Assembly: GCF_005217615.1 (NCBI RefSeq)
Contig: NZ_SZNK01000001.1
Coordinates: 4,511,001-4,575,000 of the forward strand
DNA length: 64,000 nucleotides
Direction: 5' to 3'
Origin: Brevibacillus antibioticus
GTDB lineage: Bacteria; Bacillota; Bacilli; Brevibacillales; Brevibacillaceae
The notes under the pieces are model-generated. The model was not told where the DNA came from. It worked only from the letters and a program-made list of their open reading frames with translations, and searched no databases. Position 1 is the stretch's first letter; every line of letters begins with the position of its first letter. The position numbers and the translations under genes were made by a program. Positions 55,020 to 63,876 of this stretch are shown here, in pieces.

Positions 55020-55043
55020 GGGAGCGGCATCGAAACCGCTCCC
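55020..55043 (-). terminator. terminator after glmM
   Basis: Arms GGGAGCGG (55020-55027) and CCGCTCCC (55036-55043), followed on the minus strand by TTTTGCAT. The U-tract is short. Confidence 0.7.
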
Positions 55044-55063
55044 TGCAACTTTTTACACTAATT

Positions 55064-56410
55064 TTACACCAATTCTCGTTTAACCACGTCAACGATTCGA
55101 TTCACGAGCCCTTCCAACTGTGCCGCATCTGGACCTTCTGCCATGACACGTACGATTGGCTCTGTTCCGGACGGACGAACCAGAACACGACCATTGCCAG
55201 CCAAATCTTCTTCTACTTCACGGATTGCCTGCGCAATGGCTTCATTACCATTCAGCTTTGACTTGTCCTCTACACGGACATTGATCAGAAGCTGTGGATA
55301 CTTGACCATCACTTGTTTGAGCTCGGACAACGGCTTGCCGGACTCCTTGATGATGTTCAAGAGCTGGAGACCCGTTAACAGTCCGTCTCCTGTCGTATTG
55401 TAGTCCAGGTAGACGATATGACCGGACTGTTCGCCACCGAGATTATAGCCGCCGCGCAGCATCTCTTCTACTACATAGCGATCCCCTACAGCAGTCTTCG
55501 TCGTATTGATGGAACACTCTTCCATCCCTTTGAAGAAGCCCATGTTGGCCATTACTGTCGTGACAACTGTATTGTTGTTGAGCTTTCCTTTAGCCTTGAG
55601 TGCTCGTGCACAGATCGCCATAATATAGTCGCCGTCTATGATTTCACCATTATTATCTACTGCTATGCAGCGATCTGCGTCCCCATCAAAGGAAAGACCC
55701 AAGTCAGCTTTATGCTTCAAAACTTCTTCTACTAGGCGTTCTGGATGCGTTGAACCGCACTGGTCATTGATGTTGATTCCATTCGGATTCGCACCAATCG
55801 TGATCACTTCAGCGTCCACATCCGCAAACAGACGTGCTGCCAATGATGAGACAGCGCCATTTGCACAGTCCAGGACTACCTTCAGACCATCAAATCGCTC
55901 AGATACAGTACTTTTCAAGTGAGAGAGGTACTTTTGTCCACCCTCCAGGAATTCCAGAACCGTCCCGATTTGTTCGCCTGTTGGTCGCGGCATCGTATCC
56001 TCTGCCGCGTCCAAATACTGTTCTACTTCAGCTTCCACTTCGTCAGACAGTTTAAAACCGTTGCTACCGAAGAACTTGATTCCGTTATCCGGAAACGGAT
56101 TGTGAGAGGCGGAGATCATAACTCCCGCATCTGCACCAAGTGCACGTGTGAGATACGCTACCCCCGAGGTGGAGATAACACCCAATCTGACCACTTCTGC
56201 TCCAACCGATAACAGTCCAGCCAAAAGCGCGTTTTCCAGCATTTGTCCGGAAATGCGCGTATCGCGCCCAATCACCACTTTTGGTTTCCCTTCCTGCTTG
56301 TGTCTGGTGAGAACGTAACCACCAACGCGTCCGATTTTAAATGCCAGTTCGGGTGTCAGTTGTGTATTTGCTACACCACGTACACCGTCTGTTCCGAAAT
56401 ACTTCCCCAT
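55064..56410 (-). CDS. glmM: phosphoglucosamine mutase GlmM
   Basis: Converts glucosamine-6-phosphate to glucosamine-1-phosphate, the step after GlmS. 448 residues, the usual size. Phosphoserine loop [15 protein letters not shown] (about residue 96-110), metal loop [13 protein letters not shown] (about 240), sugar loop [11 protein letters not shown] (about 325) and the phosphate-binding end [17 protein letters not shown] follows GAGGG by six bases. Last gene of cdaA-cdaR-glmM, which links cyclic-di-AMP synthesis and cell-wall precursors; CdaA, CdaR and GlmM are known to form a complex. Confidence 0.97.
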   Translation of the reverse strand: MGKYFGTDGVRGVANTQLTPELAFKIGRVGGYVLTRHKQEGKPKVVIGRDTRISGQMLENALLAGLLSVGAEVVRLGVISTSGVAYLTRALGADAGVMISASHNPFPDNGIKFFGSNGFKLSDEVEAEVEQYLDAAEDTMPRPTGEQIGTVLEFLEGGQKYLSHLKSTVSERFDGLKVVLDCANGAVSSLAARLFADVDAEVITIGANPNGININDQCGSTHPERLVEEVLKHKADLGLSFDGDADRCIAVDNNGEIIDGDYIMAICARALKAKGKLNNNTVVTTVMANMGFFKGMEECSINTTKTAVGDRYVVEEMLRGGYNLGGEQSGHIVYLDYNTTGDGLLTGLQLLNIIKESGKPLSELKQVMVKYPQLLINVRVEDKSKLNGNEAIAQAIREVEEDLAGNGRVLVRPSGTEPIVRVMAEGPDAAQLEGLVNRIVDVVKRELV

Positions 56411-56453
56411 GATTGTCCCTCATTTCCTTCCTTGTGCACACAACAGCTTATGT

Positions 56454-57701
56454 CTACCTTTGCTTGTTCGTGATTTGAATTGTGACCTTTTTCGGTGCGC
56501 TCGCAGAAGTCTTGATATACTCCGACTGATTGAAGATGTAATTCAATGGTACTTCGTATACACCCGCCGGCATATTGCTGACATCTGCTACGACCTGCAA
56601 GTCTTCATGCCCCAACTGATTCAGCACTTCTGGTGCGCCGATTACGTCGAAGCCGATCGTAGACATCTCTTGGCCGTCGGTGGATAGTACCTTTGCTTCC
56701 ATACTTTCTGATAGCCCGCTAATGCGAATCGGAATCTTATCCAAACGCTTGGTCGTTGATGGAACGACTTTCAGCGAAACGGTCACATACTCCGGCTCGA
56801 CCTTCACGATATTATCCATTAACGGTATCTTTAACTCTATGTCGCGATCTGATGTAATGTTGCCGAGATCGATTTCCGGGCCTGGGTATGTGTTGGATTT
56901 GATGCCATCAATGACTTCCTTCGGCCCATAGACCGTGACCTCTTCCACATTCATACCCATACTAGCCAAACTATAGCCATTCGGTAATTCATTCGTCAAG
57001 TTTAATTTGATTGGCACTTTGGCAAACGGACTCGTTACGGGAATGTTCACTTCTACCGTAAGTGGCACCACATCGGCCCCCTGAATGACGTTGCCAGACT
57101 TGTCCACGACTTTGAGCGGAACCGTTGTCTTGATTGCCGAAGTAGCCCCTTCCAAGTCAACCGAAGCCTTAACTGCTGCTACCTTATTCACTTGGCTTTC
57201 AGGTACCCTTACAAGCGCCCTAAACGGCTTCACAATAGGCTCTCCAGCCGTATAACCAAGGGCGACCTGTCCCAATTTCTCCACGGAAACTTCACGCTCA
57301 ACAGTCTTCTTCTCTTCCAAGGTAATTTCCACGATATTCGGGATGATCCCTACCTTGACTTCATCCGGGAATCCCTTGTACTGGACAGGTACACGATGTG
57401 TTCCTTTGCCCAGGCTTGTCGCATCGACATACACTTCCCACGAGTCCTCCGGGAAGAAATTGTGTCGATAAAAAGGATTATTGCTTTCCAAGGCGACCTT
57501 TACCGTTCGTTGTTGCTTGACCACCTGATAACGATCGGTATCGTATCTCACATGCAAATTGACACTATCAATAAAAGTTGGCTGACTAGCCTCAGGAGTC
57601 GTCGTCTGTTCTGCTTCCAGATTGACAATCATCCACGTCATGATAGCCAAAAGCAACGCAACAGCCCGTGCAAACCAGTGACTGTTTAACCATTTATCCA
57701 T
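56454..57701 (-). CDS. cdaR: cyclic-di-AMP synthase regulator CdaR (YbbR)
   Basis: Membrane-anchored regulator of CdaA, 415 residues. One N-terminal membrane segment (WFARAVALLLAIMTWMIV) is followed by extracytoplasmic YbbR domains of about 80 residues each, recognisable by repeated beta-strand ends such as VEVNIPV, VTVSLKVVP and VTIQI at their C-termini. ATG overlaps the cdaA stop by 8 bases. Length and neighbours are as in B. subtilis ybbR. Confidence 0.95.
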   Translation of the reverse strand: MDKWLNSHWFARAVALLLAIMTWMIVNLEAEQTTTPEASQPTFIDSVNLHVRYDTDRYQVVKQQRTVKVALESNNPFYRHNFFPEDSWEVYVDATSLGKGTHRVPVQYKGFPDEVKVGIIPNIVEITLEEKKTVEREVSVEKLGQVALGYTAGEPIVKPFRALVRVPESQVNKVAAVKASVDLEGATSAIKTTVPLKVVDKSGNVIQGADVVPLTVEVNIPVTSPFAKVPIKLNLTNELPNGYSLASMGMNVEEVTVYGPKEVIDGIKSNTYPGPEIDLGNITSDRDIELKIPLMDNIVKVEPEYVTVSLKVVPSTTKRLDKIPIRISGLSESMEAKVLSTDGQEMSTIGFDVIGAPEVLNQLGHEDLQVVADVSNMPAGVYEVPLNYIFNQSEYIKTSASAPKKVTIQITNKQR

Positions 57702-58518
57702 GTTTTCGCCTCCATTGCCAACGACTTCCCATGGATTTGCCTTTGGACAGAGGCTGAAGCTGTTCTGTCAGCATCTCTGCCAGTTGCGCCTCCGTCAGAT
57801 TGCGATTCATTGTTCCATGCGCGGCAAAGGACACCTGACCAGTCTCTTCGGATACGATGATCGCAATGCCATCGGAAACCTCACTTAACCCTATTGCCGC
57901 TCGATGGCGCGTTCCCAACTCCTTGGAGATGGAATTGTTCTCAGACAGTGGCAGATAACAGGCCGCAGCCATAATCATGTCTTTTCGCATAATGACCGCA
58001 CCATCATGCAACGGTGTATTCGGGATAAAAATGTTAATCAACAGCTCTGAGCTGACTCGCCCGTTAATACCAATACCCGTTTCCACGTAGTCATTCAGAC
58101 CCGTCTCTCTCTCAATGACGATCAATGCACCAATGCGACGCTTGGCCATGTACGTAACCGATTTGCCCACCTCTTGAACCAAGCGGCTAACCACCTCATC
58201 ATCCTGCGTACTGCTTGAACGGGAAAAAAGCTTTCCTCGACCAAGCTGCTCCAGTGCTCGACGCAACTCCGGCTGGAAGATGATGACGACCGCCAAAACT
58301 CCGAAGGTAAACGCCTGATTCATCAGCGCGTGCAGTGCCGTTAGCTGAAAATATTTGCTGAGGAACCATGTGATGACGATAACCATAATCCCCTTCAGCA
58401 ATTGTACAGCGCGCGTCCCGCGAATAAGCATAATGATTTTATAGAACACGTATGTAACGAGTAAAATATCCGTTGCATACCGTAGCAAATCCCCATAATT
58501 CATGGATATCGATATCAT
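57694..58518 (-). CDS. cdaA: diadenylate cyclase CdaA
   Basis: Membrane enzyme of 274 residues making c-di-AMP from two ATP. Three N-terminal membrane helices (about 10-75) lead to the DAC domain with the catalytic DGA motif in TPLHDGAVIM (about 170) and the RHR motif in GTRHRAAIGLSE (about 200). ATG follows GGGGG by seven bases; a Met five codons later lacks such a site. It opens the cdaA-cdaR-glmM operon; a terminator separates it from rsiW. Confidence 0.96.
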   Translation of the reverse strand: MISISMNYGDLLRYATDILLVTYVFYKIIMLIRGTRAVQLLKGIMVIVITWFLSKYFQLTALHALMNQAFTFGVLAVVIIFQPELRRALEQLGRGKLFSRSSSTQDDEVVSRLVQEVGKSVTYMAKRRIGALIVIERETGLNDYVETGIGINGRVSSELLINIFIPNTPLHDGAVIMRKDMIMAAACYLPLSENNSISKELGTRHRAAIGLSEVSDGIAIIVSEETGQVSFAAHGTMNRNLTEAQLAEMLTEQLQPLSKGKSMGSRWQWRRKHG

Positions 58519-58570
58519 AACGAAGCCCCCATATCTCGCTCCATCTAATGAAGTCAGTCTATCTCCTGCG

Positions 58571-58597
58571 GAAAAAGCACGGCTCCACTGCCGTGCT
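58571..58597 (-). terminator. terminator after rsiW
   Basis: Arms AGCACGGC (58576-58583) and GCCGTGCT (58590-58597), followed on the minus strand by TTTTTCC. Confidence 0.8.
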
Positions 58598-58623
58598 CTG
58601 ATAGCTGTACTCTCTATTTTCTC

Positions 58624-59247
58624 TTATGGCAAGATCGGAAGCAAGTCATTTCCAATATTTTTCACCTCATACCAAATCCAATCCACGATTGCTTCGATCG
58701 ATTCGGTATTTCCCACGACTTGGGCGGTAGATGCCACGAACACTTTTCCTTCAATGGCCACAACATTTCCTGTTACATGGCCTTGAACATCTACGTTTCC
58801 GTTGCGGACAACCAAGTCTCCATCAATATTGGTTCCAGCTGGTACAACTACGACATTGCGTTCACGATCTATTTTTAATTTATCCAAATTAGCAGAGGAT
58901 ACCTGTAGAGTGTCATCCCGATCAAACCAACTGTTGAATACACTGCCGGTCATCAAAAAGAAAAATACCGCTGCAGCTGTCAAAAACGGATGATTACGAA
59001 GCCATCCTGATAACAGATTCGCTTTCGTCGGCGCAGGCAATTGCGCAAGTACACGAGCTGTAAAATCAGAAGAGACATGAATATGTGAAGCGCTCTGCAC
59101 AAAAGCGATGGCTCTCTGCAACTCATGCATATGCTGGCGACAACTTACACAAGAATTTATGTGTGTTTGCAATTGCAGATTGGCTAATTCATCTGTGTCC
59201 CCATCTAGATATTCGTGGATGAGGCAAATCATATCCCGGCATTCCAT
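58624..59247 (-). CDS. rsiW: anti-sigma-W factor RsiW
   Basis: Single-pass membrane protein of 207 residues holding SigW inactive until proteases cut it under envelope stress. The N-terminal zinc-binding anti-sigma motif is seen (H...C..C in QTHINSCVSCRQHMHEL, about 28-44), then a membrane segment near residue 95 (HPFLTAAAVFFFLMTGSVF) and an extracytoplasmic part with a bactofilin-like repeated strand region (NGNVDVQGHVTGNVVAIEG). ATG at 59247 lies nine bases after AAAGGAG; it starts 17 bp after the sigW stop. Confidence 0.92.
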   Translation of the reverse strand: MECRDMICLIHEYLDGDTDELANLQLQTHINSCVSCRQHMHELQRAIAFVQSASHIHVSSDFTARVLAQLPAPTKANLLSGWLRNHPFLTAAAVFFFLMTGSVFNSWFDRDDTLQVSSANLDKLKIDRERNVVVVPAGTNIDGDLVVRNGNVDVQGHVTGNVVAIEGKVFVASTAQVVGNTESIEAIVDWIWYEVKNIGNDLLPILP

Positions 59248-59264
59248 CGTGATTTTCTCCTTTC

Positions 59265-59828
59265 TCACATCAATCGCAACTTGCTGCGTAATGCTTCCCT
59301 TCCTCGATGAATACGCGTCTTGATTGTCGTTATGGGAAGCTTTACGATATCGCTGATCTCCTGCAACGACAAATCTTCAATATAACGCAAGATCATAATC
59401 GAGCGATATTTGGGCTGTAAGTGAGACAAAGCATCTTGTACCGTCTCCTGCAGCTCCTGCGTTACGACTTTGTCCTCCGGTGTTCGCTCGTTAGAAGACA
59501 GGCGTGAATACCAGTCGAGGCCTTGCCCTGGTTCGGTTTCTTCATCCAATGAAAAGTCAGGTCGTTTTTTCCGACCACGGTCGATACATAGATTGGTCGC
59601 GATCCTGTAGATCCACGTGGAGAACTTATAGTTGTCATCGTATGAATGCAAATTGGCATAGACACGCAAAAATGTTTCTTGCGCGATGTCCTCCGCATCC
59701 TGACGGTTTCCCACCATACGATATGCGAGCTGAAATATTTTGTCTTTATAAATCTCGATTAACTCCGCAAAAGCTTCACGGTCTCCGCGTTTTGCCCGCT
59801 GAGTCAACCGTTTCTCTACAAAATCCAT
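59265..59828 (-). CDS. sigW: ECF sigma factor SigW
   Basis: Extracytoplasmic-function sigma factor of 187 residues directing the response to cell-envelope stress and antimicrobial peptides. Region 2 (AYRMVGNRQDAEDIAQETFL, FSTWIYRIATNLCIDRGRK) and region 4 (LQPKYRSIMILRYIEDLSLQ, EISDIVKLPITTIKTRIHRG) are complete. ATG at 59828 follows GGGGAGG. An autoregulatory promoter lies about 30 bp upstream, and rsiW follows in the same operon. Confidence 0.96.
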   Translation of the reverse strand: MDFVEKRLTQRAKRGDREAFAELIEIYKDKIFQLAYRMVGNRQDAEDIAQETFLRVYANLHSYDDNYKFSTWIYRIATNLCIDRGRKKRPDFSLDEETEPGQGLDWYSRLSSNERTPEDKVVTQELQETVQDALSHLQPKYRSIMILRYIEDLSLQEISDIVKLPITTIKTRIHRGREALRSKLRLM

Positions 59829-59859
59829 GCGATCCTCCCCACAATACCGTAATCCTATA

Positions 59860-59885
59860 TACGGATCATACTGCATATGGTTTCA
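59860..59885 (-). promoter_or_regulatory. SigW autoregulatory promoter
   Basis: TGAAAC (59880-59885), a 16-bp spacer and CGTA (59860-59863) on the minus strand, the textbook SigW promoter, just ahead of sigW. Confidence 0.88.
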
Positions 59886-60007
59886 TTTTTAATCTAGTGT
59901 TTCTGCGGATAATTTGTTGGGAATGAAAGGAATAAGCGTAATACTTTCCTCTATATATAAGTAATGATAGCTCATTTATCTCACGGGTGGAAAGGAGAGT
60001 GCAACGA

Positions 60008-60157
60008 TTGTCAAAAAAAGACGTTCTCCTCGAGATTGAAATGCTTCGAAAAGAACTCAACGATCAGTACAAAAAACAAGCCTGCATTACTCCAGAATTA
60101 GTTACACTAAGTGTACAACTGGACCAGCTATTAAATAAACTTCGTCTCCATCCTTAG
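60008..60157 (+). CDS. Spo0E-like aspartyl-phosphate phosphatase
   Basis: Small protein of 49 residues of the Spo0E family, which dephosphorylate Spo0A-P and delay sporulation. The helix-turn-helix hairpin and the signature S-x-x-L-D are present: SKKDVLLEIEMLRKELND, then LVTLSVQLDQLLNKL. The start is TTG, ten bases after GGAG; there is no better one. It faces away from sigW. Its terminator has been split by the IS element at 60223. Easily missed because of its size. Confidence 0.85.
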   Translation: MSKKDVLLEIEMLRKELNDQYKKQACITPELVTLSVQLDQLLNKLRLHP

Positions 60158-60206
60158 AATGTACAGCTTTCCCCTATCAATGTAAAGACGCGGTAAAACA
60201 AAAAAA

Positions 60207-60222
60207 GAGGGCTAAAAGCCTC
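60207..60222. repeat. 15-bp target duplication of the IS, left (60208-60222)
   Basis: AGGGCTAAAAGCCTC, identical to 61774-61788. The sequence is one half of the terminator hairpin of the Spo0E-like gene (AAAAAAGAGGGCT / AGCCTCTCTTTTTT when the IS is removed). Confidence 0.8.
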
Positions 60223-60304
60223 CAGACTGAAGAGAAACCCCCTTTTGGGGATTTCTTTTTGGTATTGTTCCAGCACGAAGTGCTGAAAAAAGGATAGCCT
60301 TCAC

Positions 60305-61093
60305 CTAACTTGCTTTCGCTAGGTGTAGTGCTATCCTTTTAATGTTTTGTACTGTTGCTGTCATCAATACCTGCTCTTGGACATTTTCACGTCCGCGTAA
60401 CCTACAATAGCGAAGCCCATGCAGTTCTTTAGCATCTGCAAAGCTTCGCTCTATGGTTTGGTATCTTAATCTATATAAATATTTCCCCGATTTACTTAAA
60501 CGGTTCTGTCGAACCCATTCCTTACTCTCTTCCCAAACGTGCCTACTTATCACCTTTTGGTGATTTTTAGATCGGGTACACTCAGAAAGCCTTGGACAAG
60601 TTTTACATATTTCTTTATTGGACTTATACATCCTGTATCCGTTTCGATCGGTAGTCGAATAAGTAAGCGTATGTTTTTGAGGACATGTGTACACATCGCA
60701 CTCCAGATCATATTTAAAGCGCCATTTAGCAAAAAGACCTTTAACAGGTGTAAAGGCACGATGACCGATGACAGCAAATACATTTATATCGTGAAGTGCC
60801 TTGCAGATTGGAGTAGTTAAATAACCAGCATCTAATGCAATAGCTTCAATTGTATCCTTAAACCCAAACTTCTCGATTTGGAGATTCAGCCTATCTATGT
60901 AAGGAACGGAATCATGGACATTGCCAGCAGTGACATGGACATCGGTAATAATATTGTACTTATGATCGACAGTCCGGTGATCGAGATAGAAAAAGCCTTC
61001 GGGCTTGCTGTCTCGAACCATGTAGCCACTTTCCGGATCAGTGGTACTCACCTTGATTTCCTTTTCTTCCTTCACACCCTCTCTAGGCTTCAA
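60305..61093 (-). CDS. IS1182-type transposase, C-terminal frame
   Basis: Second part (262 residues) of the DDE transposase: KVSTTDPESGYMVRD, EAIALDAGYLTTP with the second catalytic Asp, a cysteine-rich insert (CPQKHTL, CKTCPRLSECTRSK) and YQTIERSFADAKELHGLRY with the catalytic Glu. It overlaps the end of the first frame by four bases in the -1 frame. Expression needs a frameshift at A-AAA-AAG (61096-61102) or it is inactive. Confidence 0.85.
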   Translation of the reverse strand: MKPREGVKEEKEIKVSTTDPESGYMVRDSKPEGFFYLDHRTVDHKYNIITDVHVTAGNVHDSVPYIDRLNLQIEKFGFKDTIEAIALDAGYLTTPICKALHDINVFAVIGHRAFTPVKGLFAKWRFKYDLECDVYTCPQKHTLTYSTTDRNGYRMYKSNKEICKTCPRLSECTRSKNHQKVISRHVWEESKEWVRQNRLSKSGKYLYRLRYQTIERSFADAKELHGLRYCRLRGRENVQEQVLMTATVQNIKRIALHLAKAS

Positions 61094-61674
61094 TCCTTTT
61101 TTCCATGTACCTCACGGTCTTCATTAATTGCTACCTCTAAATCTTTGAGATAGGCACGACTCGATTTCTCGATGACATGCTTCTTAAATTTTCGTTTATT
61201 CGCATTTGCTTTAAGATGCGTGGAATCACTTATCAATACACGTCCAGCGACCATTCGATGCTGAATCGCCAAGCGCACAATTTCATCAAAAATCTCCTGA
61301 AAAACATTTGTATTTTTAAAACGGGTTCGACGATTCCAACTGATTGTTGTGTGATCTGGAACTCGATCTGTTAAAGAAAGGCCAAGAAACCAACGATAGG
61401 CGATGTTAGTCTGGATTTCTTTTTCGAGCTGCCTCTCTGAGCGGATACCGTAAAGGTATCCAATGAAAATCATTTTAAATAAAACAATAGGATCAATCGA
61501 AGGTCTACCGTTATCCTCGCAATAATATTGACGTACTTTTTCTCGGATGAAGGAGAAATCTATATGTTTCTGGATGACCCTTAATAAATGGTCCTCTGGG
61601 ACCAATTCATCAAGGCACACAAATTCGTAATGCATTTGCGGATTTTTATCATTCGAGGTAAGCACAATTATCAC
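61090..61674 (-). CDS. IS1182-type transposase, N-terminal frame
   Basis: First part (194 residues): DUF772-like start with VPEDHLLRVI and RPSIDPIVLFKMIFIGYLYG, LGLSLTDRVPDHTTISW, and VLISDSTHLKANANK with the first catalytic Asp. It ends in GKKD just after the slippery heptamer A-AAA-AAG, placed in the correct phase for a -1 shift; the two frames together give about 455 residues, the usual size for the family. Confidence 0.85.
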   Translation of the reverse strand: MIIVLTSNDKNPQMHYEFVCLDELVPEDHLLRVIQKHIDFSFIREKVRQYYCEDNGRPSIDPIVLFKMIFIGYLYGIRSERQLEKEIQTNIAYRWFLGLSLTDRVPDHTTISWNRRTRFKNTNVFQEIFDEIVRLAIQHRMVAGRVLISDSTHLKANANKRKFKKHVIEKSSRAYLKDLEVAINEDREVHGKKD

Positions 61675-61773
61675 CTACTATAAAATGTAATTATAAGAAT
61701 TATAACAAATTAACGCGGTGTCGCCTTAAAATTAAGTAAAATAAAAATGGCTGTCGACTTTCTCGACAGCCTG

Positions 61774-61788
61774 AGGGCTAAAAGCCTC
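61774..61788. repeat. 15-bp target duplication of the IS, right
   Basis: AGGGCTAAAAGCCTC, followed by TCTTTTTT, the remaining U-tract of the original terminator of the Spo0E-like gene. Confidence 0.8.
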
Positions 61789-61816
61789 TCTTTTTTCATG
61801 ATCTTCTTCATTTATT

Positions 61817-62713
61817 TTATAGTAATTTATCACCAAAAACGGAACTCATTAAAGCGACTGCAACGCGAGCTGTCATGTTTTCTCGGTCAAGAATCGGATT
61901 GACCTCCACGAATTCTGCAGAACAAAGAATATCTGCATCTGCCAGCATTTCCAATGAGACATGCCCTTCTCGATAGGAGATACCACCTATTACTGGCGTC
62001 CCTACTCCTGGAGCATCGTGTGGATCAAGTCCATCCAAGTCAAGGCTCAAATGCACGCCATCTGTGTTTTTGGACACATGCGCGATTGCTTCATCCATGA
62101 CTCGAGCCATACCCAACTTATCAATTTCATGCATGGTGAAAACCTTCATCCCAATACGCTTGATCAATTCACGCTCACCTTGATCCAAATCACGCGCACC
62201 GATGATGACCACGTTTTCTGCCTGTACCTTTGGTGTATATCCCCCAATGCTCGTCAGACGCTCATGCCCATACCCCAAGCTCGCTGCCAAAGGCATACCG
62301 TGAATATTTCCCGATGGAGAAGTGGCACCCGTATTCAGATCACCATGAGCATCAAACCAAATCACACCTAGGTTTTTTACGTGCTTAGCCACACCTGCAA
62401 TGGTTCCAAGAGCAATGCTGTGATCGCCACCCAATACGAGCGGGAATCGACCAGCAGTCATGATATCGCTTACAACATTGGCAAGCTTTTCATTGGCTTC
62501 CACGACTTCATCCAGGTATTTATGGTTTTCCGTCTCGGTGAAATGATGAGGACGCGTTACAAAAATATCTCCTCGATCTTCAATATTGAAACCCATCTTC
62601 TCTAGGCGTTCTACAACACCTGCATAACGGATAGCGCTAGGTCCCATATCAACTCCGCGGCGGTCTGCACCTAGATCCATCGGTACACCAACAATGCTCA
62701 TGTTTTTGTTCAT
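61817..62713 (-). CDS. rocF: arginase RocF
   Basis: Cytoplasmic manganese enzyme of 298 residues hydrolysing arginine to ornithine and urea. The metal motifs are complete: [12 protein letters not shown] (about 95-106), [10 protein letters not shown] (about 118-127) with [10 protein letters not shown], and [10 protein letters not shown] (about 225-234). ATG at 62713 ([20 protein letters not shown]) follows AAGGGTGG; a longer frame with MNEGKGG upstream is less likely. It stands alone between the IS and the tRNA cluster. Confidence 0.95.
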   Translation of the reverse strand: MNKNMSIVGVPMDLGADRRGVDMGPSAIRYAGVVERLEKMGFNIEDRGDIFVTRPHHFTETENHKYLDEVVEANEKLANVVSDIMTAGRFPLVLGGDHSIALGTIAGVAKHVKNLGVIWFDAHGDLNTGATSPSGNIHGMPLAASLGYGHERLTSIGGYTPKVQAENVVIIGARDLDQGERELIKRIGMKVFTMHEIDKLGMARVMDEAIAHVSKNTDGVHLSLDLDGLDPHDAPGVGTPVIGGISYREGHVSLEMLADADILCSAEFVEVNPILDRENMTARVAVALMSSVFGDKLL

Positions 62714-62830
62714 AAGAGTGCCACCCTTTCCTTCGTTCATTCTCTACTCCTATATTGTAGCCTCGGAAAGCAAAATGACTCAACTCGACATGATTTTGCA
62801 TAAATAACCTGTCTGACAAGCTTTGTAAAA

Positions 62831-62867
62831 GCACAAAAAAACGAGCAACCATTTCGGTTTCTCGTTT
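62831..62867 (-). terminator. terminator of the rRNA-tRNA operon
   Basis: Arms AAACGAGCAACC (62839-62850) and GGTTTCTCGTTT (62856-62867), followed on the minus strand by seven T. It ends the transcript 13 bp after tRNA-Gly. Confidence 0.85.
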
Positions 62868-62879
62868 CTAGTAAGCATA

Positions 62880-62953
62880 TGGAGCGGGTGATGGGAATCG
62901 AACCCACGCGACCAGCTTGGAAGGCTGGAGTTCTACCATTGAACTACACCCGC
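62880..62953 (-). tRNA. tRNA-Gly (TCC)
   Basis: Cloverleaf with acceptor GCGGGTG/CACCCGC, anticodon TCC in CTTCCAA, and encoded CCA. Last tRNA of the cluster. Confidence 0.95.
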
Positions 62954-62961
62954 ATAAAAAA

Positions 62962-63038
62962 TGGTCGGGAAGACAGGATTCGAACCTGCGACCCCTTGGT
63001 CCCAAGCCAAGTACTCTACCAAGCTGAGCTACTTCCCG
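62962..63038 (-). tRNA. tRNA-Pro (TGG)
   Basis: Acceptor CGGGAAG/CTTCCCG, anticodon TGG in CTTGGGA, encoded CCA. Confidence 0.95.
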
Positions 63039-63043
63039 ATAAG

Positions 63044-63120
63044 TGGCGTGCCCTGAGAGATTCGAACTCCCGACCTTTTGATTCGTAGTCAAACGCTCTA
63101 TCCAGCTGAGCTAAGGGCAC
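63044..63120 (-). tRNA. tRNA-Arg (ACG)
   Basis: Acceptor GTGCCCT/AGGGCAC, anticodon ACG in CTACGAA, encoded CCA. The A at position 34 should be edited to inosine. Confidence 0.95.
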
Positions 63121-63140
63121 CTATTATGATTTTAAAAAAC

Positions 63141-63216
63141 TGGTGAGCCATGAAGGACTCGAACCTTCGACCCTCTGATTAAAAGTCAGATGCTCTACCA
63201 ACTGAGCTAATGGCTC
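63141..63216 (-). tRNA. tRNA-Lys (TTT)
   Basis: Acceptor GAGCCAT/ATGGCTC, anticodon TTT in CTTTTAA, encoded CCA. Confidence 0.95.
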
Positions 63217-63222
63217 GCAAAA

Positions 63223-63297
63223 TGGCTGGGGTACTAGGATTTGAACCTAGGAATGACGGAGTCAAAGTCCGTTGCCTTACCGCTTGGCTATACCCCA
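63223..63297 (-). tRNA. tRNA-Gln (TTG)
   Basis: Acceptor TGGGGTA/TACCCCA, anticodon TTG in CTTTGAC, encoded CCA. Confidence 0.95.
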
Positions 63298-63317
63298 ACA
63301 ACCCGCAAAATAAAAAA

Positions 63318-63402
63318 TGGTGGGGAGAGACGGATTCGAACCGCCGAACCCGGAGGGAGCAGATTTACAGTCTGCCGTGTTTAGCCACTTCACTATCTCC
63401 CC
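63318..63402 (-). tRNA. tRNA-Tyr (GTA)
   Basis: 85 bases with the long variable arm of tRNA-Tyr, anticodon GTA in CTGTAAA, encoded CCA. Confidence 0.95.
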
Positions 63403-63410
63403 ATTTTTTA

Positions 63411-63486
63411 TGGTGGAGGCTGACGGGATCGAACCGCCGACCCTCTGCTTGTAAGGCAGATGCTCTCCCAGCTGAGCTAAGCCTCC
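63411..63486 (-). tRNA. tRNA-Val (TAC)
   Basis: Acceptor GGAGGCT/AGCCTCC, anticodon TAC in CTTACAA, encoded CCA. Confidence 0.95.
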
Positions 63487-63571
63487 AAATTCCTGACAAA
63501 GTGACGAGTATGCTTCTTAGCATACTCTGATAGCTTTGCAGGACCTTAACCATTGTTAAGGTGTTTTTAGG

Positions 63572-63645
63572 TGACCCGTAGGGGATTCGAACCCCTGTAT
63601 GACAGCGTGAAAGGCTGCTGTGTTAAACCGCTTCACCAACGGGCC
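63572..63645 (-). tRNA. tRNA-Glu (TTC)
   Basis: Acceptor GGCCCGT/ACGGGTC, anticodon TTC in CTTTCAC. After the discriminator A comes CCT, so CCA is not fully encoded here, unlike the other nine. Confidence 0.93.
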
Positions 63646-63663
63646 AAGATCATAAGATTACTC

Positions 63664-63739
63664 TGGTGCTCCCGACAGGAATCGAACCTGCGACCTCTTC
63701 CTTACCATGGAAACGCTCTACCGACTGAGCTACAGGAGC
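63664..63739 (-). tRNA. tRNA-Thr (GGT)
   Basis: Acceptor GCTCCTG/CGGGAGC, anticodon GGT in ATGGTAA, encoded CCA. Confidence 0.93.
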
Positions 63740-63745
63740 ATAATA

Positions 63746-63821
63746 TGGCTCCTCGGGACGGACTCGAACCGCCGACCGATCGGTTAACAGCCGATTGCTC
63801 TACCAACTGAGCTACCGAGGA
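63746..63821 (-). tRNA. tRNA-Asn (GTT)
   Basis: Acceptor TCCTCGG/CCGAGGA, anticodon GTT in CTGTTAA, encoded CCA. First tRNA after the 23S gene, about 55 bp away. Confidence 0.95.
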
Positions 63822-63876
63822 ACATTGAAGGTTTGTTCCTTCAAAACTGAATACGCATGATTGCTAAGAATTTGTG

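Larger units (their letters stand above)
60223..61773 (-). mobile_element. IS1182-type insertion sequence, 1551 bp
   Basis: Imperfect terminal repeats CAGACTGAAGAGAAAC (60223 on) and CAGGCTGTCGAGAAAG (complement, ending 61773) match at 12 of 16 positions. A 15-bp duplication flanks it. It carries a two-frame transposase on the minus strand. It landed in a transcription terminator hairpin. The right end itself forms a hairpin (GGCTGTCGAC/GTCGACAGCC-like, 61749-61771). Confidence 0.82.
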
